Positions 1 to 7,515 of a stretch of DNA of 34,141 bases are shown in pieces. How positions within the stretch are numbered: position 1 is the first letter of the stretch; each line of letters starts with the position of its first letter. The notes beneath the pieces are model-generated. The model did not search any database, was not told the DNA's origin, and saw nothing but the letters and a program-made list of their open reading frames with translations. Both the position numbers and the translations under genes were made by a program. Location: NCBI RefSeq assembly GCF_016902535.1, contig NZ_JACSNY010000019.1:1-34141 (forward strand), given 5' to 3'. Source of the DNA: Anaerotignum lactatifermentans. Lineage in GTDB: Bacteria; Bacillota; Clostridia; Lachnospirales; Anaerotignaceae.

Positions 1-110
1 ACAAAGCAAAGTGGATGAAATGAACAAACGTCCCAGAAAATGTTTAAGGTATAGAACGCCTTATGAGATTTATTATTCAGAGGTGTTGCATTTAACTTGA
101 CAATTCAAGT
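1..110 (+). mobile_element. Right end of an IS30-family insertion sequence
   Basis: The window opens inside an insertion sequence. The last residues of its transposase are followed by a short AT-rich tail whose reverse complement, starting TTGAATTGTCAAG, looks like the terminal inverted repeat of IS30-group elements as I remember them. The element appears to end near base 110, directly before the first copy of a duplicated leader sequence. Its left end and the target duplication lie outside the window, so the exact boundary is inferred. Confidence 0.6.
2..100 (+). CDS. IS30-family transposase, C-terminal fragment
   Basis: An open frame enters from the left edge and ends at TGA 98-100. The visible residues include NKRPRKCLRYRTPYEIYY, the characteristic C-terminal signature of IS30 transposases (usually N-RPRK-LG-TP-E), just after the DDE catalytic core. 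The rest of the protein is outside the window, so completeness and activity cannot be judged. The gene points towards the ECF transporter gene, so read-through from the element could reach the leader downstream. Confidence 0.75.
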   Translation, partial: QSKVDEMNKRPRKCLRYRTPYEIYYSEVLHLT

Positions 111-266
111 GTAAAAAAGGCTAAACCGGGAAGAGTTCCGCCAGACGGCTACAGGACACAGGTTGGAGCCCAGTCACTTCCATTTTTTTGTTGTAAAAAA
201 GGCTAAACTGGGAAGAGTTCCGCCGGACGGCTACAGGACACAGAGCGGAGTCCTGTGTTTTTTTGT
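111..266 (+). promoter_or_regulatory. Tandem duplicated structured leader RNA (riboswitch-like) upstream of the ECF S component
   Basis: Two 51-base cores, 111-161 and 193-243, differ at only two positions and repeat with an 82-base period. Each is followed by a different 3' half and a T run (183-189 and 258-264). In copy 2 the core's ACAGGAC (233-239) pairs with GTCCTGT (250-256) to make a terminator, and the loop sequence GCGGA (245-249) can pair with TCCGC (219-223), a possible pseudoknot. In copy 1, GGAAG (129-133) can pair with CTTCC (177-181) and GGCT (147-150) with AGCC (167-170). The same core merged into two terminator-like endings looks like a tandem attenuator or riboswitch. I do not recognise the class with certainty; an aptamer embedded in a terminator recalls the HMP-PP (thiS) type. 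Confidence 0.5.
233..264 (+). terminator. Terminator hairpin of leader copy 2
   Basis: A perfect 7-bp stem ACAGGAC/GTCCTGT with a 10-base loop is followed by G and seven T. It lies 145 bases before the start codon of the ECF gene, so it would act as a premature terminator if transcription starts upstream of the leader. Confidence 0.65.
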
Positions 267-284
267 GTGAAAGGTTCTGGGAGA

Positions 285-320
285 TTTGTATGGGTACAAA
301 TTGGAAAAATGTATGGGTAC
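285..320 (+). promoter_or_regulatory. Operator-like palindrome and direct repeat
   Basis: TTTGTA-tggg-TACAAA (285-300) is a perfect 6-4-6 palindrome. The 11-mer TGTATGGGTAC inside it (287-297) recurs at 310-320, where only GTA/TAC of the dyad is kept. Two similar half-palindromes 23 bases apart, between a terminator and the ECF start, resemble a repressor binding region. No regulator gene is adjacent, so this is a pattern-based inference. Confidence 0.3.
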
Positions 321-409
321 GATTTGCGAGAATCTTCCAGAGCGTCTGGTCAGGACAAGGGCGGCTGTGGTATCCTTTGTTCATCGAACAAGAGAAAAGA
401 GGGGATGAC

Positions 410-928
410 ATGAAAACAAAAGACATTTGCCTGCAAGGACTGATGATTGCGTTGGTGACAGTATCCACTATGGTATTCCAGATTCCTGTATCAGCGACAC
501 AAGGCTATATTCATCTGGGGGACAGCATGATTCTGCTGATTAGTATTTTTTTTGGCTGGCGTTACGGAATGGTGGCCGGCGGCGTAGGTTCCGCCCTGGC
601 GGATCTGCTCAGCGGCTATGCCCATTGGGTGCCCTTTACGCTGGTGATTAAAGGACTGATGGGCCTCATCATTGGCAAAGCGGCGGACTATGCCGGCAAA
701 GAGGGACATTTCTTCCGGCTGCGGAATCTGCTGGGCTCTGTACTGGGGCTGGTATGGATGGTACTGGGATATTTCCTGGGAGGCGCTGTATTAAAGAGCA
801 GTTTTCTGGTGGCGGCAACCTCTATTCCGGAAAATGCCATTCAGGCCGCGGCGGGTATGGTGATTTTCCTGGTGGTGGGATACGCTTTTTCCAAGGCACA
901 TATTACAAAATATATTTCTGTAAAATGA
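410..928 (+). CDS. ECF transporter S component (PF07155-like)
   Basis: This 172-residue hydrophobic protein has about five or six membrane segments and looks like the substrate-binding S subunit of an energy-coupling-factor vitamin transporter. The N-terminal pattern 'GYIHLGDSMILL', followed by a Gly/Ala-rich 'GGVGSALADLLSGY', is typical of the PF07155/COG4720 group, some members of which are predicted to import the thiamine precursor HMP or pyridoxine. Its own substrate cannot be read. The ATPases and T subunit are not in the window, as expected for a group-II S component sharing a module encoded elsewhere. I chose ATG 410, preceded by AGAGGGG; the frame opens further upstream at 263 but overlaps the leader terminator. 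The duplicated leader suggests control by a small metabolite. Confidence 0.8.
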   Translation: MKTKDICLQGLMIALVTVSTMVFQIPVSATQGYIHLGDSMILLISIFFGWRYGMVAGGVGSALADLLSGYAHWVPFTLVIKGLMGLIIGKAADYAGKEGHFFRLRNLLGSVLGLVWMVLGYFLGGAVLKSSFLVAATSIPENAIQAAAGMVIFLVVGYAFSKAHITKYISVK

Positions 929-940
929 ATTTTCGAGAGA

Positions 941-976
941 CCGGGAGACGGCAGTGCTGTTTCCCGGCCTTTTTTT
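941..976 (+). terminator. Rho-independent terminator after the ECF gene
   Basis: CCGGGA (941-946) pairs with TCCCGG (962-967), with a small inner CAG/CTG stem, followed by a T run to 976. It isolates the ECF gene from the mntP promoter just downstream. Confidence 0.8.
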
Positions 977-988
977 GGGGGATTTTCG

Positions 989-1017
989 TTGACCGGGGGA
1001 AATTGCCATGGTATAGT
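989..1017 (+). promoter_or_regulatory. SigA-type promoter for mntP
   Basis: TTGACC (989-994) and TATAGT (1012-1017) are separated by 17 bases. The resulting leader would be about 90 bases. I looked for the Mn2+ (yybP-ykoY) riboswitch signature there and did not see it. Confidence 0.7.
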
Positions 1018-1113
1018 TACAAAATCAGGGTTTATACTGAATAAGAGAAGGAAATTTTTTCGGGCGCGGCGGGAAGTATATCCGCGGTACCCAAAGGGAA
1101 GGAGCGTATATTT

Positions 1114-1674
1114 GTGGAGATCGTAACGATATTCCTCATAGCCCTCAGTCTGGCCATGGATGCCTTTGCCGTATCTATTTCCAACGGGGTTTCTGTACGG
1201 GGATTTGGAAAAAAGGAAGCGGCCAAACAGGGGCTTTATTTTGGCGGATTCCAGTTTTTGATGCCGCTGATCGGCTGGTTTCTGGGGATCAGTGTAAAGT
1301 CCTATATCGAATCGGTGGATCATTGGATTGCCTTCGCGCTGCTGGCCGTCATCGGCGGCAACATGATCCGGGAAAGCCTGCGGGGAGAAGAGGAGGAAGG
1401 CAAAAGCAGTCTGACGGCAAAGGTACTGCTGCTCCAGGCGGTGGCCACCAGCATTGACGCACTGGCCGTAGGTATCAGCTTTGCCATTCTGGATGTGAAG
1501 ATCTTTCAGGCGGGAATCATCATTGGCGTGGTATCCTTCGTGCTGTCCTATATTGGCGGTATGCTGGGGCGGCAGCTGGGGAATTTTCTCCAGGCCAAAG
1601 TGGCCATTGCCGGCGGTATTGTACTGATCCTCATTGGCTGCAAGATCTTGCTGGAGCATACGATTCTCGCGTAA
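1114..1674 (+). CDS. mntP: Manganese efflux pump MntP
   Basis: This 186-residue, six-helix membrane protein belongs to the MntP (YebN) family, which exports Mn2+ and protects against manganese overload. The family's two internal repeats show the membrane aspartates implicated in transport: D16 in 'LAMDAFAVS' of helix 1 and D115 in 'ATSIDALAVG' of helix 4. A charged cytoplasmic loop (about 88-100, EEEE) links the halves. The start is GTG 1114, with GGGAAGGAG eight to ten bases upstream. The length is normal for the family. It has its own promoter. The PAP2 gene follows 12 bases after the stop, so the two are probably co-transcribed. Confidence 0.92.
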   Translation: MEIVTIFLIALSLAMDAFAVSISNGVSVRGFGKKEAAKQGLYFGGFQFLMPLIGWFLGISVKSYIESVDHWIAFALLAVIGGNMIRESLRGEEEEGKSSLTAKVLLLQAVATSIDALAVGISFAILDVKIFQAGIIIGVVSFVLSYIGGMLGRQLGNFLQAKVAIAGGIVLILIGCKILLEHTILA

Positions 1675-1686
1675 GGAGGGCTTTTT

Positions 1687-2232
1687 TTGGAATGGATACA
1701 GCGTCTGGACTGCCAGATGATGACATGGATACAGAACAATGTTCCTCATAAAGGGCTGAATGGCCTGATGATGGGGATTTCCTGGCTGGGCAACGGCGGC
1801 ATGGTATGGATTGTGCTGGGCGTGGTGCTGCTGCTGGCGGGCTGGAAACTGCGGCGGCGGCTGTACTGGGGACTGGCGGTGCTGCTGAGTCTGGGCAGCA
1901 ACGCTTTGGTATGCAATCTTCTGCTGAAGCCGCTTGTGGCGAGGACCAGACCCTATGATGTGCTGGGCTATGATCTGCTGATCCCGCCGCTATCGGATTA
2001 TTCCTTTCCCTCAGGCCATACGTCGGCGTCCTTTGCGGCGGCAACAGCCATTTATGCCCTCCATCCCGGCTGGGGCAAGGCGGCTTACGTATTCGCGGCG
2101 CTGATGGGCATTTCCCGGCTGTATTTGGGTGTCCATTTTGTGACGGATGTTGTGGTGGGGGCTGTGATCGGTGTGGTGATGGCCAAGCTTACACTGCTGC
2201 TCATGAAACGGACCATGAAAAAACGGATTTAA
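1687..2232 (+). CDS. PAP2-family membrane phosphatase
   Basis: This 181-residue protein carries all three parts of the PAP2 phosphatase signature: K81-x6-R88-P89, PSGH at 108-111 and SR(143-144)-x5-H150-x3-D154. The histidines of motifs 2 and 3 form the catalytic relay. It has about five membrane helices. Bacterial relatives of this size (BcrC/YbjG/PgpB types) remove phosphate from undecaprenyl pyrophosphate or phosphatidylglycerol phosphate at the outer face of the membrane, so a role in lipid-carrier recycling is likely but the substrate is not proven. The start is TTG 1687, six bases after AAGGAGGG. It lies 12 bases after mntP with no terminator between them. Confidence 0.85.
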   Translation: MEWIQRLDCQMMTWIQNNVPHKGLNGLMMGISWLGNGGMVWIVLGVVLLLAGWKLRRRLYWGLAVLLSLGSNALVCNLLLKPLVARTRPYDVLGYDLLIPPLSDYSFPSGHTSASFAAATAIYALHPGWGKAAYVFAALMGISRLYLGVHFVTDVVVGAVIGVVMAKLTLLLMKRTMKKRI

Positions 2233-2253
2233 GAATAATTTTGTAAAAAGAGA

Positions 2254-2282
2254 TTGAAATTAGATTTTTTTAGTGATACAAT
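2254..2282 (+). promoter_or_regulatory. SigA-type promoter for the AEC transporter
   Basis: TTGAAA (2254-2259), a 17-base spacer, then TACAAT (2277-2282). Transcription would begin near 2290, about 45 bases before the chosen start codon. Confidence 0.7.
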
Positions 2283-2332
2283 GGTACAGCAAGTATGTGA
2301 AAAAAAGAACAATAGAGGAAGAAGGAGAGCAA

Positions 2333-3268
2333 ATGGCCTTGCCGGTGATTTTTCAGCTCATTACCATGATGCTGCTGATGGCAGTAGGTGTCATCTTAAA
2401 CCGTAAGAAATTTTTATCTGAAAGCAACGCAAAGGGGCTTTCCATTATATTGACCAGAGTCGCTGTTCCGGCAAACATGGTGATCCTGATGCAGAGACCT
2501 TATTCCCATGAGATTCTGGTGGGATTTTTAAAGACCTGCGGCGGCACCTTTCTGATGTGCTCTCTGGGAGCCCTGATGTTTTATCTCGTTGGCCGTCTCA
2601 TGAAAATGGAGTTCCCGGAGCTGGGACTGTTTTCCGGCGGCGGCGTATACAGCAACGTCATCTTTATGGGTCAGCCCCTGATTATGGCCATGTATGGCGA
2701 AGAAGGCCTGATTTTCTGCGTGGCGGTTATGTTTACCTGCAACGTATTCCTCTTTACGGTCTGCTCGGTGCTTTTTGCCGTAGGCAGCGGCAAGCGCAAG
2801 ACCCTGGGCCAGATGATGAAGGACGCTTTTGTGAATCTGATCTGTATTTCGGCGGTCATCGGCTTCTTCTGCTTCGTGAAGTCCATTACACTGCCTGCGC
2901 CCATTTATGACGCGCTCCAGTTCTCCGCCAACACCACCGTCTGCCTGTCCATGATCTATATTGGCACACTGCTGGCGGCGGCCAATGTGCGGGAGATTTT
3001 CAAGGACAAAAAGGTGTATGTTTTCAGCTTTTTTACGTTGCTGGTGATGCCTGTGATTACAAAATTCATCGGGAGTCTGTTCCTGGACGGCATTGCTTTG
3101 AGCGTGCTGGTGGTGCTGATGGGTACACCCGCTGCGGCGGCGCTGCCTTCTTTTGCGGAGATTTATAACAACGACGAGAAACGGGCGTCGGAGTACGTGT
3201 TCGTATCCACGATTTTTTCTGTGGTGACACTGCCGCTGGTGGCGGAATTTTTGTGCATTGGAAAATAA
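2333..3268 (+). CDS. AEC-family (auxin efflux carrier-like) permease
   Basis: This 311-residue protein has about ten predicted membrane helices and the AEC family layout (PF03547): two five-helix halves, with an Asn/Gly-rich crossover in the first half ('GGGVYSNVIFMGQPL') and a 'GTPAAAALPSFAEIYNNDEKRAS' segment in the second. Bacterial members transport organic anions such as malate or malonate, or export amino-acid-like solutes; the substrate here is unknown. ATG 2333, preceded by GAAGGAGAG, is preferred over the longer frame from 2273, which would begin inside the -10 region of the promoter. It is monocistronic between that promoter and the terminator at 3305. Confidence 0.85.
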   Translation: MALPVIFQLITMMLLMAVGVILNRKKFLSESNAKGLSIILTRVAVPANMVILMQRPYSHEILVGFLKTCGGTFLMCSLGALMFYLVGRLMKMEFPELGLFSGGGVYSNVIFMGQPLIMAMYGEEGLIFCVAVMFTCNVFLFTVCSVLFAVGSGKRKTLGQMMKDAFVNLICISAVIGFFCFVKSITLPAPIYDALQFSANTTVCLSMIYIGTLLAAANVREIFKDKKVYVFSFFTLLVMPVITKFIGSLFLDGIALSVLVVLMGTPAAAALPSFAEIYNNDEKRASEYVFVSTIFSVVTLPLVAEFLCIGK

Positions 3269-3304
3269 AAAAGCAGAATCTACATATTATATTCTATTTG
3301 ATTC

Positions 3305-3339
3305 ATACAGACACGGCTGGTTCGTGTCTGTATTTTTTT
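3305..3339 (+). terminator. Rho-independent terminator after the AEC gene
   Basis: ATACAGACACG (3305-3315) pairs perfectly with CGTGTCTGTAT (3323-3333) around a 7-base loop and is followed by a T run. Confidence 0.9.
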
Positions 3340-3770
3340 GGACGAAAAGAAGCGGAAAGCATCAGACAGTATAAAAAAACAGGAAGGGACGGACCGGAAA
3401 AAGGGGCGCGGGACGGGCGCGGAAAAGGAAATCATTTCCTCGAAAGCCCCGGAAAATCATACAGCTTTGTATAAAAATACCAAAAAAATTACGGAAATTT
3501 AGTGCAGAGTAAGGAGGGCTGGGGCTTGTGCCCGGCGAAAGTTTCGTATATACTATGAGGTGGGACAGAATATGGCTTATCCGTGGAGGGAAAGATGCAT
3601 TCTTCATACTGCGCGATTTTACAAGGGCTTACGGGCGCAGAGGGAGAGCGTCTTTGTTTTTTCTGCGGGAATGGCCGTCCGCTTTTTCATAAAGAAGCGA
3701 TTTTGGAACAGGCGGAAATTCTAATTGTTATTTTTTATCACCAAATTCTTAAGAAACAGGGGGATTCATT
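3340..3770. other. 430-base gene-free leader region of hppA
   Basis: No convincing gene lies here. Contents are a 7-1-7 palindrome AGGAAATcATTTCCT (3426-3440), a promoter (3526-3554) and then about 210 bases of predicted 5' untranslated RNA. In that RNA, CTGCGC near 3608 can pair with GCGCAG near 3635, and GCAGA there can instead pair with TCTGC near 3660, so alternative folds are possible. A short frame (3595-3783, 62 codons, preceded by GGAGGGA) overlaps the hppA start and resembles no protein I know. Confidence 0.5.
3526..3554 (+). promoter_or_regulatory. SigA-type promoter for hppA
   Basis: TTGTGC (3526-3531), a 17-base spacer, then TATACT (3549-3554). The implied leader of about 210 bases is unusually long. 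Confidence 0.55.
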
Positions 3771-5750
3771 ATGGAAAAACTAATGTATCTGGCGCCAATC
3801 TTCGGTATCGTGGCGCTGATCTTTGCCTTTGCCCTGGCTGGGAAAGTAGGCAAGGAAGAAGAAGGTACCGACCGTATGCATGAGATCTCCTCTGCCATTC
3901 GTGAAGGCGCCAACGCTTTCCTGAAAGCAGAGTACAAGATCCTGGTCATCTTCGCGGCAGTGCTGTTTGTACTGATCGGCTTTGGTGTTGACTGGAAGAC
4001 AGCGATCTGCTTCGTGATCGGTGCGGTCTTCTCCACACTGGCTGGTTACTTCGGCATGAACGTAGCGACCAAAGCAAACGTAAGAACTGCAAACGCGGCT
4101 AGAGTCGGCGGTATGAACAAAGCCCTTTCTATCGCATTCAGCGGCGGCGCAGTTATGGGTATGTCCGTAGTAGGTCTGGGCCTTCTGGGCGTAGGTCTGA
4201 TCTATGTGATTACAAATGACGCGAACATTCTGTTCGGTTTCGGTCTGGGCGCATCTTCCATCGCGCTGTTCGGCCGTGTTGGCGGCGGTATTTATACAAA
4301 GGCTGCTGACGTTGGCGCTGACCTGGTTGGTAAAGTAGAAGCTGGTATTCCCGAGGATGACCCTCGTAACCCTGCTGTTATCGCCGACAACGTAGGCGAC
4401 AACGTAGGTGACGTTGCCGGCATGGGCGCCGACCTGTTCGAGTCCTATGTAGGTTCCATCGTATCCGCCATCACACTGGGTATCGTATATTTCTCCGTAG
4501 AAGGCGCGGTATTCCCTCTGGTATTGGCTGCCGTAGGTATTCTGGCATCCATCATTGGTACATTCTTTGTAAAAGGCGACGAGAACTCCAACCCTCATAA
4601 AGCCCTGAAGGCTGGTTCTTATTCCTCCGCAGTGCTGGTAATCATCGCTTCTCTGGCACTGAGCTGGAAATTCTTTGGCAACATGAACCCTGCCATCGCT
4701 ATTATCGCCGGTCTGATCGTAGGTCTGATTATCGGTATCATCACAGAAGTATATACTTCCGGCGACTACAAATCTGTTAAAAAGATCGCGGACCAGTCCG
4801 AAACAGGTCCCGCTACAACGATCATCAGCGGTCTGGCTGTAGGTATGGAATCCACAGCGATCCCCATCATCCTGATCTGCGTGGGTATTTTCGTAGCTTA
4901 CACCGTATGCGGCCTGTACGGCATCGCGCTGGCAGCCGTTGGTATGCTGTCCACCACAGGTATCACTGTTGCCGTTGACGCTTACGGCCCCATCGCCGAC
5001 AACGCCGGCGGTATCGCGGAAATGAGCGGTCTGGATCATTCCGTAAGAAACATCACAGACAAACTGGACGCAGTTGGTAACACAACAGCAGCAATGGGCA
5101 AAGGCTTCGCTATCGGTTCCGCAGCCCTGACAGCACTGGCTCTGTTCGTATCCTACGCACAGGCAGTAGGTCTGACAGAAATCTCCATTCTGGAGCCCAG
5201 AGTTATCATTGGTATGCTGATCGGCGGTATGCTGCCTTTCCTGTTCTCCGCGTTCACCATGCAGTCTGTAGGTAAAGCAGCGTTCCAGATGATCGAGGAA
5301 GTAAGACGTCAGTTCCGTTCTATCCCCGGCATTATGGAAGGCACAGCAAAACCCGACTACAAGAAATGCGTAGAAATCTCCACCACAGCGGCTCTGAAAG
5401 AAATGCTGGTTCCCGGTATCATGGCGGTTGTTGCGCCTCTGCTGGTAGGTATCCTGCTGGGTACAGGCGCACTGGGCGGTCTGCTGGCTGGTTCCCTGGT
5501 AACAGGTGTACTGATGGCCATCTTCATGTCCAACGCCGGCGGCGCTTGGGATAACGCGAAGAAATACATCGAAGAAGGCAACCATGGCGGCAAAGGCAGT
5601 GAGGCCCACAAGGCAGCCGTTGTCGGCGACACCGTTGGTGACCCCTTCAAAGATACTTCCGGTCCTTCCATCAACATTCTGATTAAGCTGATGACCGTAG
5701 TATCTCTGGTATTCGCACCGCTGTTCATCTCCATTGGCAGCCTGCTGTAA
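3771..5750 (+). CDS. hppA: K+-dependent membrane-bound pyrophosphatase, probably Na+-pumping
   Basis: This 659-residue, roughly 16-helix protein hydrolyses pyrophosphate at the cytoplasmic face and pumps Na+ and/or H+ outwards. The active site is present: D180-x3-D184-x3-K188-x-E190, then '[21 protein letters not shown]', and the C-terminal '[14 protein letters not shown]' and '[17 protein letters not shown]'. GNTTAA (436-441) has Ala where K+-independent enzymes have Lys, marking the K+-dependent class. Glu224 in 'DLFESYVGS' sits where Na+-PPases place the gate glutamate, so Na+ pumping is likely but not certain. The length is normal. Codon choice is cleaner than in the neighbours (many GGT/GTA/GGC), suggesting high expression. 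The start is ATG 3771 after CAGGGGG. Confidence 0.95.
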   Translation: MEKLMYLAPIFGIVALIFAFALAGKVGKEEEGTDRMHEISSAIREGANAFLKAEYKILVIFAAVLFVLIGFGVDWKTAICFVIGAVFSTLAGYFGMNVATKANVRTANAARVGGMNKALSIAFSGGAVMGMSVVGLGLLGVGLIYVITNDANILFGFGLGASSIALFGRVGGGIYTKAADVGADLVGKVEAGIPEDDPRNPAVIADNVGDNVGDVAGMGADLFESYVGSIVSAITLGIVYFSVEGAVFPLVLAAVGILASIIGTFFVKGDENSNPHKALKAGSYSSAVLVIIASLALSWKFFGNMNPAIAIIAGLIVGLIIGIITEVYTSGDYKSVKKIADQSETGPATTIISGLAVGMESTAIPIILICVGIFVAYTVCGLYGIALAAVGMLSTTGITVAVDAYGPIADNAGGIAEMSGLDHSVRNITDKLDAVGNTTAAMGKGFAIGSAALTALALFVSYAQAVGLTEISILEPRVIIGMLIGGMLPFLFSAFTMQSVGKAAFQMIEEVRRQFRSIPGIMEGTAKPDYKKCVEISTTAALKEMLVPGIMAVVAPLLVGILLGTGALGGLLAGSLVTGVLMAIFMSNAGGAWDNAKKYIEEGNHGGKGSEAHKAAVVGDTVGDPFKDTSGPSINILIKLMTVVSLVFAPLFISIGSLL

Positions 5751-5776
5751 TTCCAAAAGAGAGAAGAACAAAAGTC

Positions 5777-5821
5777 CCCTTAAGAAAACAACGATTTTCT
5801 TATTCCTTGATTTCTTAAGGG
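5777..5821 (+). other. Stable hairpin after hppA
   Basis: CCCTTAAGAAA (5777-5787) pairs perfectly with TTTCTTAAGGG (5811-5821) around a 23-base loop. There is no T run after it, so it more likely protects the mRNA 3' end than terminates. A nested AAGAAAA/TTTTCTT stem competes with it. Confidence 0.5.
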
Positions 5822-5870
5822 AAACTGTAATGGCTGTCTTCATAAGAAAACAATTCCAATCAAAATTGAA

Positions 5871-5911
5871 TTGCCGGAATCCTTTGAAAAGGGTTCCGGC
5901 GATTTTATTTT
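5871..5911 (+). terminator. Rho-independent terminator after hppA
   Basis: GCCGGAATCC pairs with GGTTCCGGC (one wobble) around an A-rich loop and is followed by GATTTTATTTT. It is the main terminator of the hppA transcript. Confidence 0.75.
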
Positions 5912-5998
5912 GCGGAGCGGGTGAAGTTCTTTTTTTAGGAACCCCCTTTTCCTTTTTTCCGTTTTCGGGTATGATGTCAGGTAGAAAGAAGGGATCGT

Positions 5999-6676
5999 AT
6001 GAATGAATTTACGGGATTTACGCCGGAGACCATAGATTTTCTCTGGGAACTGCGGATGAACAACAATAAGGAATGGATGGCGGAAAACAAAGAACGCTAT
6101 CAGAAGGTATTGAAGGAGCCCTTCGACGCGTTGTCCAAAGCGCTGACGACACGTTTTCTGGAAGGGAAAAAGGATCTGCAGATGGACTATTCCATTTCCC
6201 GCATCAACCGGGATGTGCGCTTTTCCAAAGATAAAAGCCCTTACAAACCCAGGAAATGGATGGTATTGAAGGAGCCTATGACCACAGCCAGACAATGGTC
6301 CGGCCGTCCGGTATTTTATTTTGAGCTGAGGCCGGAGAATTTTGAGTATGGCATGGGACTTTATGAGGGGAAACCCGCCTATATGCAGGCCTTTCGGAAA
6401 AAAGTAGACGCGGCGCCGGAGATCTTCCAGAGACTGGCGGAGGAGACGGCGGCGCAGAAGGAATTTGTTCTTTACGGAGAGGAATATAAACGGCCCATGG
6501 GCAAGGGCGGCTATGCGCCGGCGGTCATGGACTGGTACCGGAAAAAGACCCTTGGTCTGACAGCGGCCTTTGAGATCAGTGATGTGCTGTTTCAGCCGGA
6601 ACTGGTGGAACGGGTAGTTTCCGCCTGGGAAGGGCTTCTGCCCATGTACCGCTATCTGCGGGAAATCGAGGAATAA
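5999..6676 (+). CDS. DUF2461 domain-containing protein
   Basis: This 225-residue soluble protein matches the DUF2461/TIGR02453 family along its whole length: 'FTGFTPETIDFLWELRMNNN' then 'KEWMAENKERY' at the N-terminus, and the family core 'SRINRDVRFSKDKSPYK' near 75-91. The biochemical function of the family is unknown. The start is ATG 5999, with AGAAAGAAGGG six to ten bases upstream. A -10-like TATGAT (5970-5975) lies upstream without a good -35. It is a single gene between the hppA terminator and a bidirectional terminator shared with mecA. Confidence 0.85.
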   Translation: MNEFTGFTPETIDFLWELRMNNNKEWMAENKERYQKVLKEPFDALSKALTTRFLEGKKDLQMDYSISRINRDVRFSKDKSPYKPRKWMVLKEPMTTARQWSGRPVFYFELRPENFEYGMGLYEGKPAYMQAFRKKVDAAPEIFQRLAEETAAQKEFVLYGEEYKRPMGKGGYAPAVMDWYRKKTLGLTAAFEISDVLFQPELVERVVSAWEGLLPMYRYLREIEE

Positions 6677-6682
6677 AAAAAG

Positions 6683-6726
6683 AAAGACGCAGGCGTCCTG
6701 TTGAAAAACAGGAATTCCGCGTCTTT
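6683..6726. terminator. Bidirectional terminator between DUF2461 gene and mecA
   Basis: AAAGACGC (6683-6690) pairs with GCGTCTTT (6719-6726), with an inner CCTGT/ACAGG stem. It is flanked by A-rich sequence on the left and T-rich on the right, so it can stop both converging genes. Confidence 0.85.
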
Positions 6727-6734
6727 TTTGCTGT

Positions 6735-7397
6735 TTACGCGCCGGCGGGGCGTCCGAAGCTGACGGCCAGGGAACGTACCGCTTTTTCGGCGATGATGAT
6801 TTCGCCGTGCTCCGCCAGGAAATACCGGGAGAGGACAGAGGAAATATGCTTTGCGCCGTATTCCTCCAGGATCAGTTCCAGATCGTCAATGGTCTCCTCG
6901 CTGTTGTATGTATTTCCCTGAAGCACCAGGAAATACCGTCCGTTGTACTTGTAAAGCGTGCTGCCGCCGTGGAAGATAGGGTTCAGGCGGATGGAAACGT
7001 CAATGACATCATCCAGAGCGCCGAAGGAGTAGATCAGCAGATCGCCTTCCTCGGTGGCTTTGCTTTCTACCGTTGCCAGAGGTTTTTTCCGGTAGCGGCG
7101 CAGATCTTTGGCGTCATTGAAAAGGTGGATGCCGTTGTCGGCGTTTTCCTTGTTGTCGATTTTGGTGACGATAATCATGATGCCGTCCATGCCAACGGGA
7201 ACGGCCTCTACCATCAGCGGGGTGTTTTCCGTGATGAAGTCGCACTCGTCCATGGCCTGCTCCATAATGTCACGGAAGAGCTGCTGTGTTTTTTCGCTGG
7301 GGCGGATCAGATCCTCCAGCTGGATATCCCGCTCCGCCAAGTCCGCCTTTGTCAGGGTCAGCTTCAGCTGGGTATCGCTTACTTTTTCTATTTTCAT
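6735..7397 (-). CDS. mecA: Adaptor protein MecA
   Basis: This 220-residue protein is the ClpC adaptor MecA, which delivers substrates (ComK in Bacillus) to the ClpCP protease. The N-terminal substrate-binding part begins 'MKIEKVSDTQLKLTLTKADL' and contains the acidic 'SEKTQQLFRDIMEQAMDECDF' typical of the family. An acidic linker (about 85-110) leads to a C-terminal ClpC-binding domain with the 'F..LDDVI' and 'YNGRYFLVL' strands. The length is usual. The start is ATG 7397 after AAGGAAG. It is transcribed divergently from the membrane protein at 7572 and its promoter overlaps a strong palindrome (7459-7489). Confidence 0.88.
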   Translation of the reverse strand: MKIEKVSDTQLKLTLTKADLAERDIQLEDLIRPSEKTQQLFRDIMEQAMDECDFITENTPLMVEAVPVGMDGIMIIVTKIDNKENADNGIHLFNDAKDLRRYRKKPLATVESKATEEGDLLIYSFGALDDVIDVSIRLNPIFHGGSTLYKYNGRYFLVLQGNTYNSEETIDDLELILEEYGAKHISSVLSRYFLAEHGEIIIAEKAVRSLAVSFGRPAGA

Positions 7398-7458
7398 AGG
7401 ATCACTTCCTTTTTTGATACTGTTCCGAGAGACAGGAGAAACTTTTCACCTTATCTTT

Positions 7459-7489
7459 ACTATACAATATTTCTGAAATATAGTATAGT
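7459..7489. promoter_or_regulatory. 31-base palindrome in the mecA promoter region
   Basis: The arms 7459-7473 and 7475-7489 match at 14 of 15 positions around a central T. The right end overlaps the -10 of the mecA promoter (7487-7492) and the rest covers the predicted mecA start site, where a bound repressor would block transcription. No DNA-binding protein is encoded next to it. Confidence 0.5.
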
Positions 7490-7515
7490 ATAATGAATTG
7501 CAGAGAAGATGTAAA
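7487..7515 (-). promoter_or_regulatory. SigA-type promoter for mecA
   Basis: Read on the minus strand, TTTACA (7515-7510), 17 bases, then TATACT (7492-7487). It overlaps face to face with the divergent promoter at 7498-7526, so the two probably compete. Confidence 0.6.

Noticed and set aside
263..409. Upstream extension of the ECF gene from ATG 263 (49 extra residues)
   Set aside because: It starts inside the leader terminator T run, lacks a ribosome site, and the extension is unlike any S component.
1018..1113. Mn2+ riboswitch (yybP-ykoY) before mntP
   Set aside because: It was expected from mntP biology, but the conserved paired segments are not visible in the 90-base leader.
3583..3783. 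66-codon frame before hppA
   Set aside because: It overlaps the hppA start, has a GTG start, and matches no known protein. A shorter ATG 3595 version has a ribosome site, so it is only mentioned as a possible leader frame.
3780..5843. 687-residue open frame antisense to hppA
   Set aside because: It is a shadow of the strongly codon-biased hppA, very rich in Cys, His, Gln and Asn, with no domain or ribosome site.
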